From CAYRPN01 sp964426135 (GTDB lineage: Bacteria; Planctomycetota; Phycisphaerae; Phycisphaerales; Phycisphaeraceae), in assembly GCA_964426135.1 (NCBI GenBank), contig CAYRPN010000012.1:9459-73458 (forward strand): a stretch of DNA of 64,000 bases. The letters are read 5' to 3'. This document shows, piece by piece, positions 19,476 through 28,698 of this stretch (position 1 is its first letter; every line of letters starts with the position of its first letter). The position numbers and the translations under genes are program-made. The notes beneath the pieces are model-generated. The model was not told the origin of the DNA and did no database searches. It saw only the letters and a list, made by a program, of their open reading frames with translations.

Positions 19476-20567
19476 ATGCGTTACGCACTGATCATGGCAG
19501 GTGGTTCGGGGACGCGGCTTTGGCCGATGAGCCGAGCCAAAGTGCCCAAGCAACTGATCCCCTTCATCGGCGGCAAGTCGCTGCTGCAACTGGCGGTCGA
19601 ACGAGCACAGAAGCTCGTGCCGGCCGACTGCGTCTATATCTGCGCCGGCGATTCGCACAAGGCGATGATTCTGCAGCAGATTGCCAGCGTGCACGAGGAT
19701 CGCTACCTCGGTGAGCCGGTGGGGCGCGATACGCTCAATGCCGTGGGCTATGCCGCGGCGGTGATTGCTCGGCGCGATCCTGCCGCGGCCATCACCGTGC
19801 TCACCGCCGATCATGTCATCGAACCGGTCGAGCAGTTCGCCCGCATCGTCAGCACGGGCTTCGACATCGTCGAGCAACACGCCGAAGCTCTCGTCACCTT
19901 CGGCATCGCTCCGACGCACGCCGCGACGGCTTACGGTTACCTCGAACTCGGCCGCGCGTTCGATCACGGCAGTTTCGTCGTCAACCAGTTCCGCGAGAAG
20001 CCGCCGCTCGAAACCGCGCGGCAGTACTACAGCGCCGGCCCCGCGAAATACCTTTGGAACAGCGGCATGTTCGTCTGGCGCGCCGCCACGCTGGTGGATT
20101 GCGTGCGCCGCTTCCGCCCCGACAATCACGCGGGGCTTGCCGCCATCGCCGAAGCCTGGGGCACGCCGCAGCAGGCGAAGGTGCTGGGGCAGGTGTATCC
20201 GACGCTGGGCAAGGTGAGCGTGGACTACGCGGTGATGGAGCCGGCCTCGCGCGATGCGACGCTGAAAGTGGTGGCCGTGCCGATGCCGCTGAAATGGCTG
20301 GACGTCGGATCCTGGCCCGCGTTCGCACAGACCTGCCGGCACGATGAACGCGGCAACGCGCTGGGCGGCGGCCGCCACCTGCTGCTCGATTCCTCCCACA
20401 CGCTCGCCGCGTCCAGCGATCCGAATCATGTGATCGCCGTCGTCGGCTGCGACGATCTGATCATCGTGCACACGCCCGAGGCCACGCTCGTCTGTCGCCG
20501 CGAAGAGGCGGAACGGATCAAGGACCTGGTGGCGGCGATGAAGGAGAAATGGGGAGAGGTGGTTTGA
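19476..20567 (+). CDS. manC: Mannose-1-phosphate guanylyltransferase
   Basis: Makes GDP-mannose from mannose-1-phosphate and GTP for glycan synthesis. The 363-aa protein has the signature LIMAGGSGTRLWPMSR, the LTADHVIEP stretch, the FREKPP motif and YLWNSGMFVW. It lacks the C-terminal isomerase domain of fused AlgA/ManC, so it is the monofunctional form. The ATG at 19476 has TACAGT 6 nt upstream and no Shine-Dalgarno. Its product could feed the GT2 enzymes at 13240 and 51700; that link is inference. Confidence 0.92.
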   Translation: MRYALIMAGGSGTRLWPMSRAKVPKQLIPFIGGKSLLQLAVERAQKLVPADCVYICAGDSHKAMILQQIASVHEDRYLGEPVGRDTLNAVGYAAAVIARRDPAAAITVLTADHVIEPVEQFARIVSTGFDIVEQHAEALVTFGIAPTHAATAYGYLELGRAFDHGSFVVNQFREKPPLETARQYYSAGPAKYLWNSGMFVWRAATLVDCVRRFRPDNHAGLAAIAEAWGTPQQAKVLGQVYPTLGKVSVDYAVMEPASRDATLKVVAVPMPLKWLDVGSWPAFAQTCRHDERGNALGGGRHLLLDSSHTLAASSDPNHVIAVVGCDDLIIVHTPEATLVCRREEAERIKDLVAAMKEKWGEVV

Positions 20568-20571
20568 GGAT

Positions 20572-20885
20572 GAAGGTAAGGAAGGTAGAGAAGGTAGAGA
20601 AGGTAAGGAATGCCGAGTTGAACGTGGCCGCCGGTGCGACTCTGCATTCATTACCTTCCAACCTGAGTTTCGGATAGGCCGCTGCTTTGCGCCGTTAGCC
20701 CCCGGCTCCGCCGGGGGAGGAGCGCGGTAGAGATCAATCGCGCAAGATTCGCACGGCAGAATCCGCGCTTCGACGATCATCGACCGCAAATTGCCCGCCA
20801 CCATCGCCCCACCCCCGGCGGAGCCGGGGGCTAATGGCTTATCCGAAACTCAGGTTTCCATACCTTCCTTACCTTCTCTACCTAC
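20572..20885. repeat. Three-layer nested palindrome between manC and ruvX
   Basis: Outer layer: AAGGTAGAGAAGGTAAGG words at 20572-20610 and their complement at 20860-20885. Middle layer: AACCTGAGTTTCGGATA (20660-20676) and TATCCGAAACTCAGGTT (20840-20856), a perfect 17-bp match. Inner layer: GTTAGCCCCCGGCTCCGCC (from 20694) and its near-complement (20812-20837). The outer right arm ends 7 nt before the ruvX ATG. No gene in this ~325-bp gap. Confidence 0.88.
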
Positions 20886-20892
20886 TTCCCCC

Positions 20893-21312
20893 ATGCGTTT
20901 CCTCTCCATCGATCTCGGCGACAAGCGCACTGGCCTGGCGGTCGGCGATGATGTGCTGCGCATCGCCACTCCCGTGGACGTGCTGGCGATCGCCGATCCC
21001 GCGCGGCTGATCGAGGCGCTGGCGAAAATGGTGGAGGAGCACGAGCCGGATGAACTGGTCGTGGGACTGCCGCTGAACATGGATGGCAGCGAGGGGCCGC
21101 GCGCCGCGCTGGTGCGGCGACTGGCGGCGAAACTGGGTAAGCGCACGGGCAGGCGCGTGCATCTGTTTGACGAGCGGCTCACCAGCTTCGCCGCCGAGGA
21201 AGGATTCAAGGGCCAGGAACTCACCCGCGGCCAGAAGAAGCAGCGCCGCGACGCGCTGGCGGCGGCGGTAATCCTCAACGACTTCCTGCAGGCTCGCGGC
21301 GGAAAGACTTAG
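20893..21312 (+). CDS. ruvX: YqgF/RuvX family 16S rRNA 5'-end maturation nuclease (Holliday junction resolvase-like)
   Basis: A 139-aa RNase H-fold protein starting MRFLSIDLGDKRTGLAVGDD (first catalytic Asp in the IDLGD strand), with VVGLPLNMDGSEG and VHLFDERLTSFAAEE, the other conserved acidic motifs. Length is typical. The ATG at 20893 follows a CT-rich repeat arm with no Shine-Dalgarno, much like pyrF. Confidence 0.93.
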   Translation: MRFLSIDLGDKRTGLAVGDDVLRIATPVDVLAIADPARLIEALAKMVEEHEPDELVVGLPLNMDGSEGPRAALVRRLAAKLGKRTGRRVHLFDERLTSFAAEEGFKGQELTRGQKKQRRDALAAAVILNDFLQARGGKT

Positions 21313-21587
21313 GAACGGGTCGGCGGCCGGCCCAACTTACCCATCCGCGATCAGGCGGCGTGTCCGAACGAGGCCTTTGTCTGTCAACGGCGTCCGCACG
21401 CACCGGCAATTTGTCACCTTTCGTATAAATCGCACAATAAGGTGCGAAGATGGGAATAACGCCCATCGCCTGACGATTGACGGTGATAGGCCTCCCGCGT
21501 CGGCTGGTTCGAACGACATTCACAGCCCGGCGGCGTTTCATGTTGAGCCTCCACCAGGCTGCGTCCTCATTGCAGGAGTTTTGGATC

Positions 21588-21992
21588 ATGAGTCCATGGA
21601 AGATCACTTTGTCCGCTCTCGTCGGCACCGGTCTGCTGGTCGGCAGTCTGGTGCTCAGCGCCCCGGCCGAGGAAAAGAAGGACGACAAGCCCGCGTCCAT
21701 CAAGCAGGTCATGGCCAAGTTCCACAAGGGCAATCCCGCGCTGTGCGGCAAGGCATCCAAGGGCCAGGCCAGCGAGGCAGAACTGAAGGAGATGCTCGCC
21801 GGCTATGAAGCCATGTGCGCCCAGAAGCCACCGAAGGGCGATGAAGAAGCCTGGAAAGCCAAGTGCGTCGCGCTCATTGATGCGACCAAGGCCCTGATCG
21901 AAAAGAAGGACGGCGCTGCTGCCGCCTACGGCGCCGCGGTGAGTTGCAAGTCGTGCCACGACGCCCACAAGGGCGGCGGCAAGGCCAAGTGA
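21588..21992 (+). CDS. Cytochrome c'-like periplasmic monoheme cytochrome
   Basis: A 134-aa secreted protein. The signal peptide is KITLSALVGTGLLVGSLVLS, followed by a Lys/Glu-rich helical body and one heme site, CKSCH, at about residues 120-124. A C-terminal CXXCH on a small helical protein is the layout of the cytochrome c'/c556 class; the specific role is unknown. GGAG ten nt before the ATG supports the start. A strong terminator follows at 22018. Confidence 0.8.
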   Translation: MSPWKITLSALVGTGLLVGSLVLSAPAEEKKDDKPASIKQVMAKFHKGNPALCGKASKGQASEAELKEMLAGYEAMCAQKPPKGDEEAWKAKCVALIDATKALIEKKDGAAAAYGAAVSCKSCHDAHKGGGKAK

Positions 21993-22017
21993 ATCGCACC
22001 ACCATCCACGACCCCCA

Positions 22018-22041
22018 GGCCGGCTAACGCCGGCCTTTTTT
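22018..22041 (+). terminator. Terminator of the cytochrome gene
   Basis: Perfect 7-bp stem GGCCGGC/GCCGGCC with TAAC loop, followed by TTTTTT. Confidence 0.9.
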
Positions 22042-22065
22042 GTTGGTGTGCCGTGCCCGGCACAA

Positions 22066-22097
22066 CACAAAAAAACCCCGCCTTGCTGGCGGGGTTT
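22066..22097 (-). terminator. Terminator of the PEP-CTERM gene
   Basis: On the minus strand a stem with ACCCCGCC/GGCGGGGT pairing and a 5-nt loop is followed by a run of seven T. It is back to back with the plus-strand terminator at 22018. Confidence 0.9.
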
Positions 22098-22121
22098 GGT
22101 GGGATCAAGATGTGCAATGAT

Positions 22122-22904
22122 TCACGCGATGCGACGGCGGCGACCCAGCGCAGCCAGACCGCCCATGGCGAGCAGCGACAGCGTCGCCGGCTCGGGAATC
22201 GCGAACACCGCGTTGGTGACGGAAGCGAAGCTGTCGGTGGCGGAGTTGAACCTCCAGATGCGCAGTTCATCGTAGTTGCCGGTGAAGCCGGAAGATCCGC
22301 CGGGCTGAACGCTGAGATGGAACTGGTTGAAGTCGATCGCCGAATTGGTCGGAACGATGGCGCTGGTGCCACCGACCTGGTTGCCGTTGACGAAGAAGGT
22401 GGCGATTCCTCCGTAACGGACGACGGTCAGCCGTGCCCACTCATCCGATACGATGGGGACGCCACCGCCGATGTTGGCCTGATTATGGTACGAGGACACC
22501 CAATTGCCGCCGAAGAGACTGAGCTTGAGTGAACCGTTGCTGTGCCCGTTCGCCATGAACACATCGATGTTCTGGGTGGTGCTGGTGGTCTTCGCCCACA
22601 TATCGACCGCGAAGTCGTTGGAGATGGAACCTGCCACGGCACTGCCGAAGTAACCGCTGATGCCCGAATCCGTGAGCGATGCCGACGAACCAGCCAGCGG
22701 CGACACCGACGCGCTGACGGCAGCGGCTGCGCCGTTCAGACCGGTGAAGTGATGGCCGTTGCCGCTGCTGTCCTGCGGTCGGTTGCCCGCCCCCAGAGAG
22801 CCGGTCTCACCGAGACGGTAGTACGCTTCGGTGACGACCACACCTTGAGCGGTTCCGGCAAACAGGGCCAAAGACATCGCGCCGACAGTTAGGATGGACT
22901 TCAT
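22122..22904 (-). CDS. PEP-CTERM sorting-domain protein with LamG/concanavalin-like domain
   Basis: A 260-aa secreted protein. The signal peptide is MKSILTVGAMSLALFAGTAQG. The middle resembles a LamG-type jelly roll (DFAVDMWAKTTST, WARLTVVRYGG, YDELRIWRFN). The C-terminus is a PEP-CTERM signal: IPEPATLSLLAMGGLAALG followed by RRRR, which implies processing by an exosortase encoded elsewhere. The start at 22904 has AAGGAG at good spacing. Confidence 0.88.
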   Translation of the reverse strand: MKSILTVGAMSLALFAGTAQGVVVTEAYYRLGETGSLGAGNRPQDSSGNGHHFTGLNGAAAAVSASVSPLAGSSASLTDSGISGYFGSAVAGSISNDFAVDMWAKTTSTTQNIDVFMANGHSNGSLKLSLFGGNWVSSYHNQANIGGGVPIVSDEWARLTVVRYGGIATFFVNGNQVGGTSAIVPTNSAIDFNQFHLSVQPGGSSGFTGNYDELRIWRFNSATDSFASVTNAVFAIPEPATLSLLAMGGLAALGRRRRIA

Positions 22905-23005
22905 CTGAACTTCTCCTTGGGGAAAGGGTCTAAGCCTTTGCATCGCCGGCCACATGACCGAGGATCAAAAGCGGACTTGATATTGACCTAACGTGCCAGA
23001 CAATG

Positions 23006-23032
23006 CAAAAACCCGCCTGAATAGCGGGGTTT
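23006..23032 (-). terminator. Terminator of rpsT
   Basis: On the minus strand AAACCCCGC...GCGGGTTT pairs with a short loop and runs into TTTTT. Placed 47 nt after the rpsT stop. Confidence 0.85.
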
Positions 23033-23078
23033 CGGATTTGTGCGGCCTTTGGATTGGCGAACTCAGCGAACGGCAAAC

Positions 23079-23366
23079 TCACGCCGCCTGGGGCGTGCTT
23101 TCCGTGCGCTTCTTGTTGAGGCGCAGAGTCAGGCGGCTCTTGTAGCGGGCGGCGGTGTTCTTGTGGATCGTGCCCGTGGAGGCGACCTTGTCCAGCAGTT
23201 TGTACAGCTTGTGGAGTTCTTCGGTGGCTTTCTCGATGGTGCCGTGCAACAGCGTCTCCCGATAATCCTTGACGGAGCCGCGGATGCGATTCATGCGCCA
23301 GCGATTGATCGCGCGGCGTTTGAGGTTCTGACGGACACGCTTCTTTGCACTGAGTGAATGAGCCAT
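23079..23366 (-). CDS. rpsT: 30S ribosomal protein bS20
   Basis: Primary 16S-binding protein of the 30S body. The 95-aa basic, helical protein starts MAHSLSAKKRVRQNLKRRAI, with a central KDYRETLLHGTIEKATEELH and a GTIHKNTAARYKSRL segment diagnostic of bS20. A weak AGGT lies upstream. Its own terminator is at 23006. Confidence 0.95.
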   Translation of the reverse strand: MAHSLSAKKRVRQNLKRRAINRWRMNRIRGSVKDYRETLLHGTIEKATEELHKLYKLLDKVASTGTIHKNTAARYKSRLTLRLNKKRTESTPQAA

Positions 23367-23478
23367 AGTCGATCTACCTGTGGACCACGGGGGGCAACGG
23401 CCATAGGGCCGAATGGAAGCCCAGCATTATGGCGGAAACGAGAAGATTTGCAAGTCGGCCTGTCCGACCCATCGGGTG

Positions 23479-23664
23479 TGCCAAATTTTCCGGGGGCTTG
23501 GTCCCCTCTCCCCCAGTCTGCTGGGGGAGAGGGTTAGGGTGAGGGGGACGGTGAACCTTGGGCGTCCATTTGTCGCTCGACATCGCAAACCCCCTCACCC
23601 CAACCCTCTCCCCCGCAGAGCCGGGGGCGAGGGGGCCGATCCACCGTCCCCGGAAAATTTGGCA
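23479..23664. repeat. Palindromic element G, copy 1
   Basis: 17-bp perfect terminal inverted repeats (TGCCAAATTTTCCGGGG and complement; 23479-23495 and 23648-23664) enclose inner inverted CCCTCTCCCCCAG / CTCTCCCCCGCAG tracts. A near-identical copy is at 61053-61237. It lies upstream of the ilvB leader promoter. Confidence 0.9.
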
Positions 23665-23694
23665 GACCCGACCCATCAAGGTCGCATGAAACCA

Positions 23695-23724
23695 TTGACG
23701 CCCCCCCCTGCCGCCTGCTACACT
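23695..23724 (+). promoter_or_regulatory. Promoter of the ilvB leader
   Basis: TTGACG at 23695-23700, an 18-nt spacer, and TACACT at 23719-23724. The predicted start is only ~3 nt before the leader ATG, so the leader mRNA would be essentially leaderless. Confidence 0.7.
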
Positions 23725-23733
23725 CCTTGTCCC

Positions 23734-23817
23734 ATGATACTGCTTCCGCCCATTCGACTTGCCTCTGCCGCCCGGTCGCTTGCGATCGTTGTTGTCGGCA
23801 CGGTCGTCGTTAGCTGA
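23734..23817 (+). CDS. Branched-chain amino acid leader peptide of ilvB (attenuator)
   Basis: A 27-codon open frame beginning MILLPPIRLA and ending AIVVVGTVVVS, with seven Val (mostly consecutive), three Ile, four Leu and several Ala. It lies 219 nt upstream of ilvB under a good sigma70-type promoter. Leader peptides rich in the regulated amino acids control ilv operons by ribosome stalling; E. coli IvbL has a comparable VVVV run. A mutually exclusive terminator/antiterminator pair could not be folded with confidence; the GC hairpin around 23938-23966 is one candidate. It looks too biased to be chance, but it is not proven. Confidence 0.7.
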   Translation: MILLPPIRLASAARSLAIVVVGTVVVS

Positions 23818-24036
23818 GCGGAAGACCCGCACATTCCACTCCGGCCGCCTCGATCAAACGCACTGGTCGCCGGTAATCGTGTTGCCAATCTTCAAACTTG
23901 GACGATGTGGTGAGCGATGAGCTACTAGCCGTATGCCGTTAGCCCCGGGCTCCGCCTGGGGTGGCCCGCAAGCACCGCCGCTCAGGACTCCAAACGCAGA
24001 TCGCAATCCCCAGAACTCCGATCCTCAGGATTTCCC

Positions 24037-25821
<1,785 letters not shown>

Positions 25822-26017
25822 TTGGCCAATGGTTCCCAATCACGCTCCATGCGGCGACAGGGTCGCTTGGCACAGTCAGAGCCGAGACGGAACCTTGAAT
25901 GAACACCACACCGGGAGCGAGTTATTTTGAAGTCCATGGAGCATTTTTCTTATTGAACATGTGAGATTGAGGAACCGAAGAGTAGTTTGAGCCTCGCGTT
26001 CTGGGGGAATAACCCAA

Positions 26018-26725
26018 ATGGATGAAGAGCTGTTTCGACAGGCTGAGGAATACAATCGATTGCTCAATCAGGGCCTGAGTTTGTCCGGGGAGAGCAAGTC
26101 TTATTTCGCGCGCGGCCGCATCCAGGCCTTGCAGAAGAGTCTACCGACTGAACCTGTACGAACCATTCTCGATTTCGGGTGCGGCATCGGGGATACAACT
26201 TCCCTTCTTGCCGAAGCTTTCCCTGAAGCCACTGTCATCGGGGTCGATAACGCAACTGAGGCGATCGATTTCGCCAATTCACGATTCAGCAGCGACAGGG
26301 TGCACTTCGTCACAAACGATCGGTACGGCGGCGAGGAAGCGGCGGACTTATGCTACACCAACGGCGTTTTTCACCACATCGCGCCCTCCGACCGAGCTCC
26401 TGCGTTGCAGTTCATCCATAAGGCGCTTCGACCAAACGGACATTTCGCGTTGTTCGAAAATAATCCATTCAATCCAGGCACCCGCCTGTTGATGCGTCGA
26501 ATTCCGTTCGATCGCAACGCGCACCTGATCACCCCGGGTGCCGGACGGAAGCTTGTTCGCGATCATGGATTCGACCTTCTGGCCACACAGTACCTCTTCT
26601 TTTTTCCTCGCATGCTTCGATGGCTGCGCTGGACGGAAAGCGCACTGAAGCGGGTGCCGATGGGAGCTCAGTACCTGGTCCTTGGTCGGCGCCGACAGTG
26701 GAAGGGAAATGCCCACCACGCATGA
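26018..26725 (+). CDS. Class I SAM-dependent methyltransferase
   Basis: A 235-aa Rossmann methyltransferase with motif I ILDFGCGIGDTT, the acidic GVDNA after beta-2, and TNGVFHHIAPSDR as motif IV. The C-terminal part has an aromatic/basic stretch (FFFPRMLRWLRWTES) that could lie on the membrane. Substrate unknown; such genes often act in surface-glycan or lipid pathways. It is clearly less GC-rich than its surroundings, like the next gene. A strong terminator follows at 26767. Confidence 0.82.
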   Translation: MDEELFRQAEEYNRLLNQGLSLSGESKSYFARGRIQALQKSLPTEPVRTILDFGCGIGDTTSLLAEAFPEATVIGVDNATEAIDFANSRFSSDRVHFVTNDRYGGEEAADLCYTNGVFHHIAPSDRAPALQFIHKALRPNGHFALFENNPFNPGTRLLMRRIPFDRNAHLITPGAGRKLVRDHGFDLLATQYLFFFPRMLRWLRWTESALKRVPMGAQYLVLGRRRQWKGNAHHA

Positions 26726-26766
26726 CCGAGACCGAAGCGTCCGCTATGAGGACGCACTGATTTCTT

Positions 26767-26800
26767 AGCAGGCTACGCGGCGGCGTCGCCTGCTTTTTTT
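26767..26800 (+). terminator. Terminator after the methyltransferase gene
   Basis: AGCAGGC/GCCTGCT stem around a GC-rich loop, followed by seven T. Confidence 0.88.
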
Positions 26801-26832
26801 CCAACGGACTGCGACTTTCAGGATTGACGCCG

Positions 26833-28698
26833 ATGAGTTCACCAGTTCACCCAGGCCAAACGTCCACCCCTGAGCCCGAGGGACAGTCCCCGCTGCCATG
26901 GGCAACGTGGCTCGTCGTGGGATTTCTCGTCGTTCTCTGTGGCGCGCTTACGTTCAGCGGCACCTTCGGCCAGGACATTTTTTTTGATGAAGAGGTTGAC
27001 CATTCCGCGACACTCGTGCTGAGCGAGGATCCTCTGCTTGGCAGCGGCACCAACGGAAGTCAGGCCCGCCTGCCGCACTACGCATCATTATTGGCTTACC
27101 GGGCTGCGGAAATGCTGGGTTTCGACGGAATGCAAGAATACGACATAAGCATTGCCCGCGCGGTCAGTTCCGTTGCCATTGCCTTGACTGTGCTTGTGAC
27201 GTTCCTTATCGGGCGGCGCGTCGGCGGAACACCCTCGGGCCTCCTTTCAGCGGCAACACTGGCTGTCGCCCCCTATTTTCTTGGGTTTGGAGGACTCGCC
27301 TACACGAATGGCGACGCATTCTGCCCGTTATTTGTGACCACGAGCATCTGGGCCTACCTGCGTTACACGGAACGGCCAAGCGGCCCGCGCCTCGCAGCAC
27401 TAACCGCGGCAATCGGGCTTGCGATCGCCACCAAGTTCATCATGGTGCCTTATCTGTTCGGGTTGGTCCTGTGCGATTTTTTTACTTGCCGAAGGTCGTT
27501 GGAAAACAACAAAACGCCGAAACCGATCCTCTTGCTGGTTATCTCAATCTCCTCGTTCTTTCTGGCGATCGGCACGGCGGTCGCCACTCAGCTTCTGGCC
27601 AGGGAGTCTCACGAGAACGGGTGGAGCATTCGGGTGTCGCTTTGGCTGGCATCGTTGATCCTCACATTCCTAGGGCTGATCCAGACCGCGAAATTGCGTG
27701 AATCGCCTGTCAGTTTCCTGGCGCGATGGACCATCGTGCTCCCCCTGGCGGCGGGGATCACACTGACCTGGTTTCCCGAGCACGTTCTTCATCCAGAAAC
27801 CTACGGCGAAATGTATCGCTTGACCAAACATCTCGACGGCAGCAGACGCATTCTGGATCTGCGCCAAACCGCGTTCATGTATGGAGGAGTCATCGCGATC
27901 AAACTGGGAGTGCCGCTGGGCCTCTGCTCCGCCATTGCCCTGTTGTGGTCTTGCCTTGCTTGCATTCGAAGCGCAGCGATCCGCGCGCCTTTCCTCGTCC
28001 TCATGTCTTACGGATTTTTTCTGGCTTCCCAGCCATTAAAGCAGACGTTTCACAATATGCCGATCTATCCGTCGATGATCATCATTCTGAGCGCCTTCAT
28101 GGTGTACGCTTACAGAGCCCTGAAACCACGGGTCCTTCGCACTGCTGCGGCACTCGTCATTGCGGTCTCGTACGGTTGGCTCCTGATTGGCGTAGTCAGA
28201 GTATTCCCCCATTTCCAGCTCTATGGCTACGAAACCATCGGGCCGAGTTGGCGCGGTTATGAAACCCGTGGATATCTCAGTCTCTTCTTCATCGATCAGG
28301 ACGGCAACCGGGAAACCCTCGAATGGTGCAAGGCGAATCTGCCGGCCAAGTCGCGCGTCGTCAGCGCGCTGAGGCTGCTCACCTCCGTCGATCGCATCAT
28401 GAAGGAAACTCCCCATGAACTCGACTTCGTTCAACTGGATTGGCCTTGGCTTCGCAAACCGGAAGCCGATTGGGAGGCCATTCGGACCGGAGATTACCTC
28501 ATCCTTCACTTGAACAACCACATCCATGATCGAGCGACGCCTTCTTTCGATCAAATTGCAACCGTCTTCGAGCGAGAGCCGTTGCACACCATCAGCATCG
28601 GACGGGGCGTCTATCAAATCGATCTCGTGAAAATCTACAAACGCCGGGCGGACCAACCTGCGACGTTACCGCCCGATGGCGATCCGTCAAAACCGTGA
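26833..28698 (+). CDS. Polytopic membrane glycosyltransferase, GT39/PMT_2-like
   Basis: A 621-aa protein with about ten or more hydrophobic helices (first WLVVGFLVVLCGALTFSG). The first external loop has an acidic pair (DIFFDEEVDH) where GT39/ArnT-like enzymes keep their catalytic Asp-Glu, and a C-terminal soluble portion (from about 500) is typical. It would transfer a lipid-linked sugar on the outer face of the cytoplasmic membrane; the acceptor is unknown. The start is ATG 26833; a TTG at 26824 is possible. Low GC matches the methyltransferase. The last 12 bp overlap the oppositely oriented lipoprotein gene. Confidence 0.75.
   Translation: MSSPVHPGQTSTPEPEGQSPLPWATWLVVGFLVVLCGALTFSGTFGQDIFFDEEVDHSATLVLSEDPLLGSGTNGSQARLPHYASLLAYRAAEMLGFDGMQEYDISIARAVSSVAIALTVLVTFLIGRRVGGTPSGLLSAATLAVAPYFLGFGGLAYTNGDAFCPLFVTTSIWAYLRYTERPSGPRLAALTAAIGLAIATKFIMVPYLFGLVLCDFFTCRRSLENNKTPKPILLLVISISSFFLAIGTAVATQLLARESHENGWSIRVSLWLASLILTFLGLIQTAKLRESPVSFLARWTIVLPLAAGITLTWFPEHVLHPETYGEMYRLTKHLDGSRRILDLRQTAFMYGGVIAIKLGVPLGLCSAIALLWSCLACIRSAAIRAPFLVLMSYGFFLASQPLKQTFHNMPIYPSMIIILSAFMVYAYRALKPRVLRTAAALVIAVSYGWLLIGVVRVFPHFQLYGYETIGPSWRGYETRGYLSLFFIDQDGNRETLEWCKANLPAKSRVVSALRLLTSVDRIMKETPHELDFVQLDWPWLRKPEADWEAIRTGDYLILHLNNHIHDRATPSFDQIATVFEREPLHTISIGRGVYQIDLVKIYKRRADQPATLPPDGDPSKP

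Noticed and set aside
21400..21520. Possible tRNA (GGTTCGAAC string near 21505)
   Set aside because: No cloverleaf can be drawn around it: acceptor and anticodon stems are missing.
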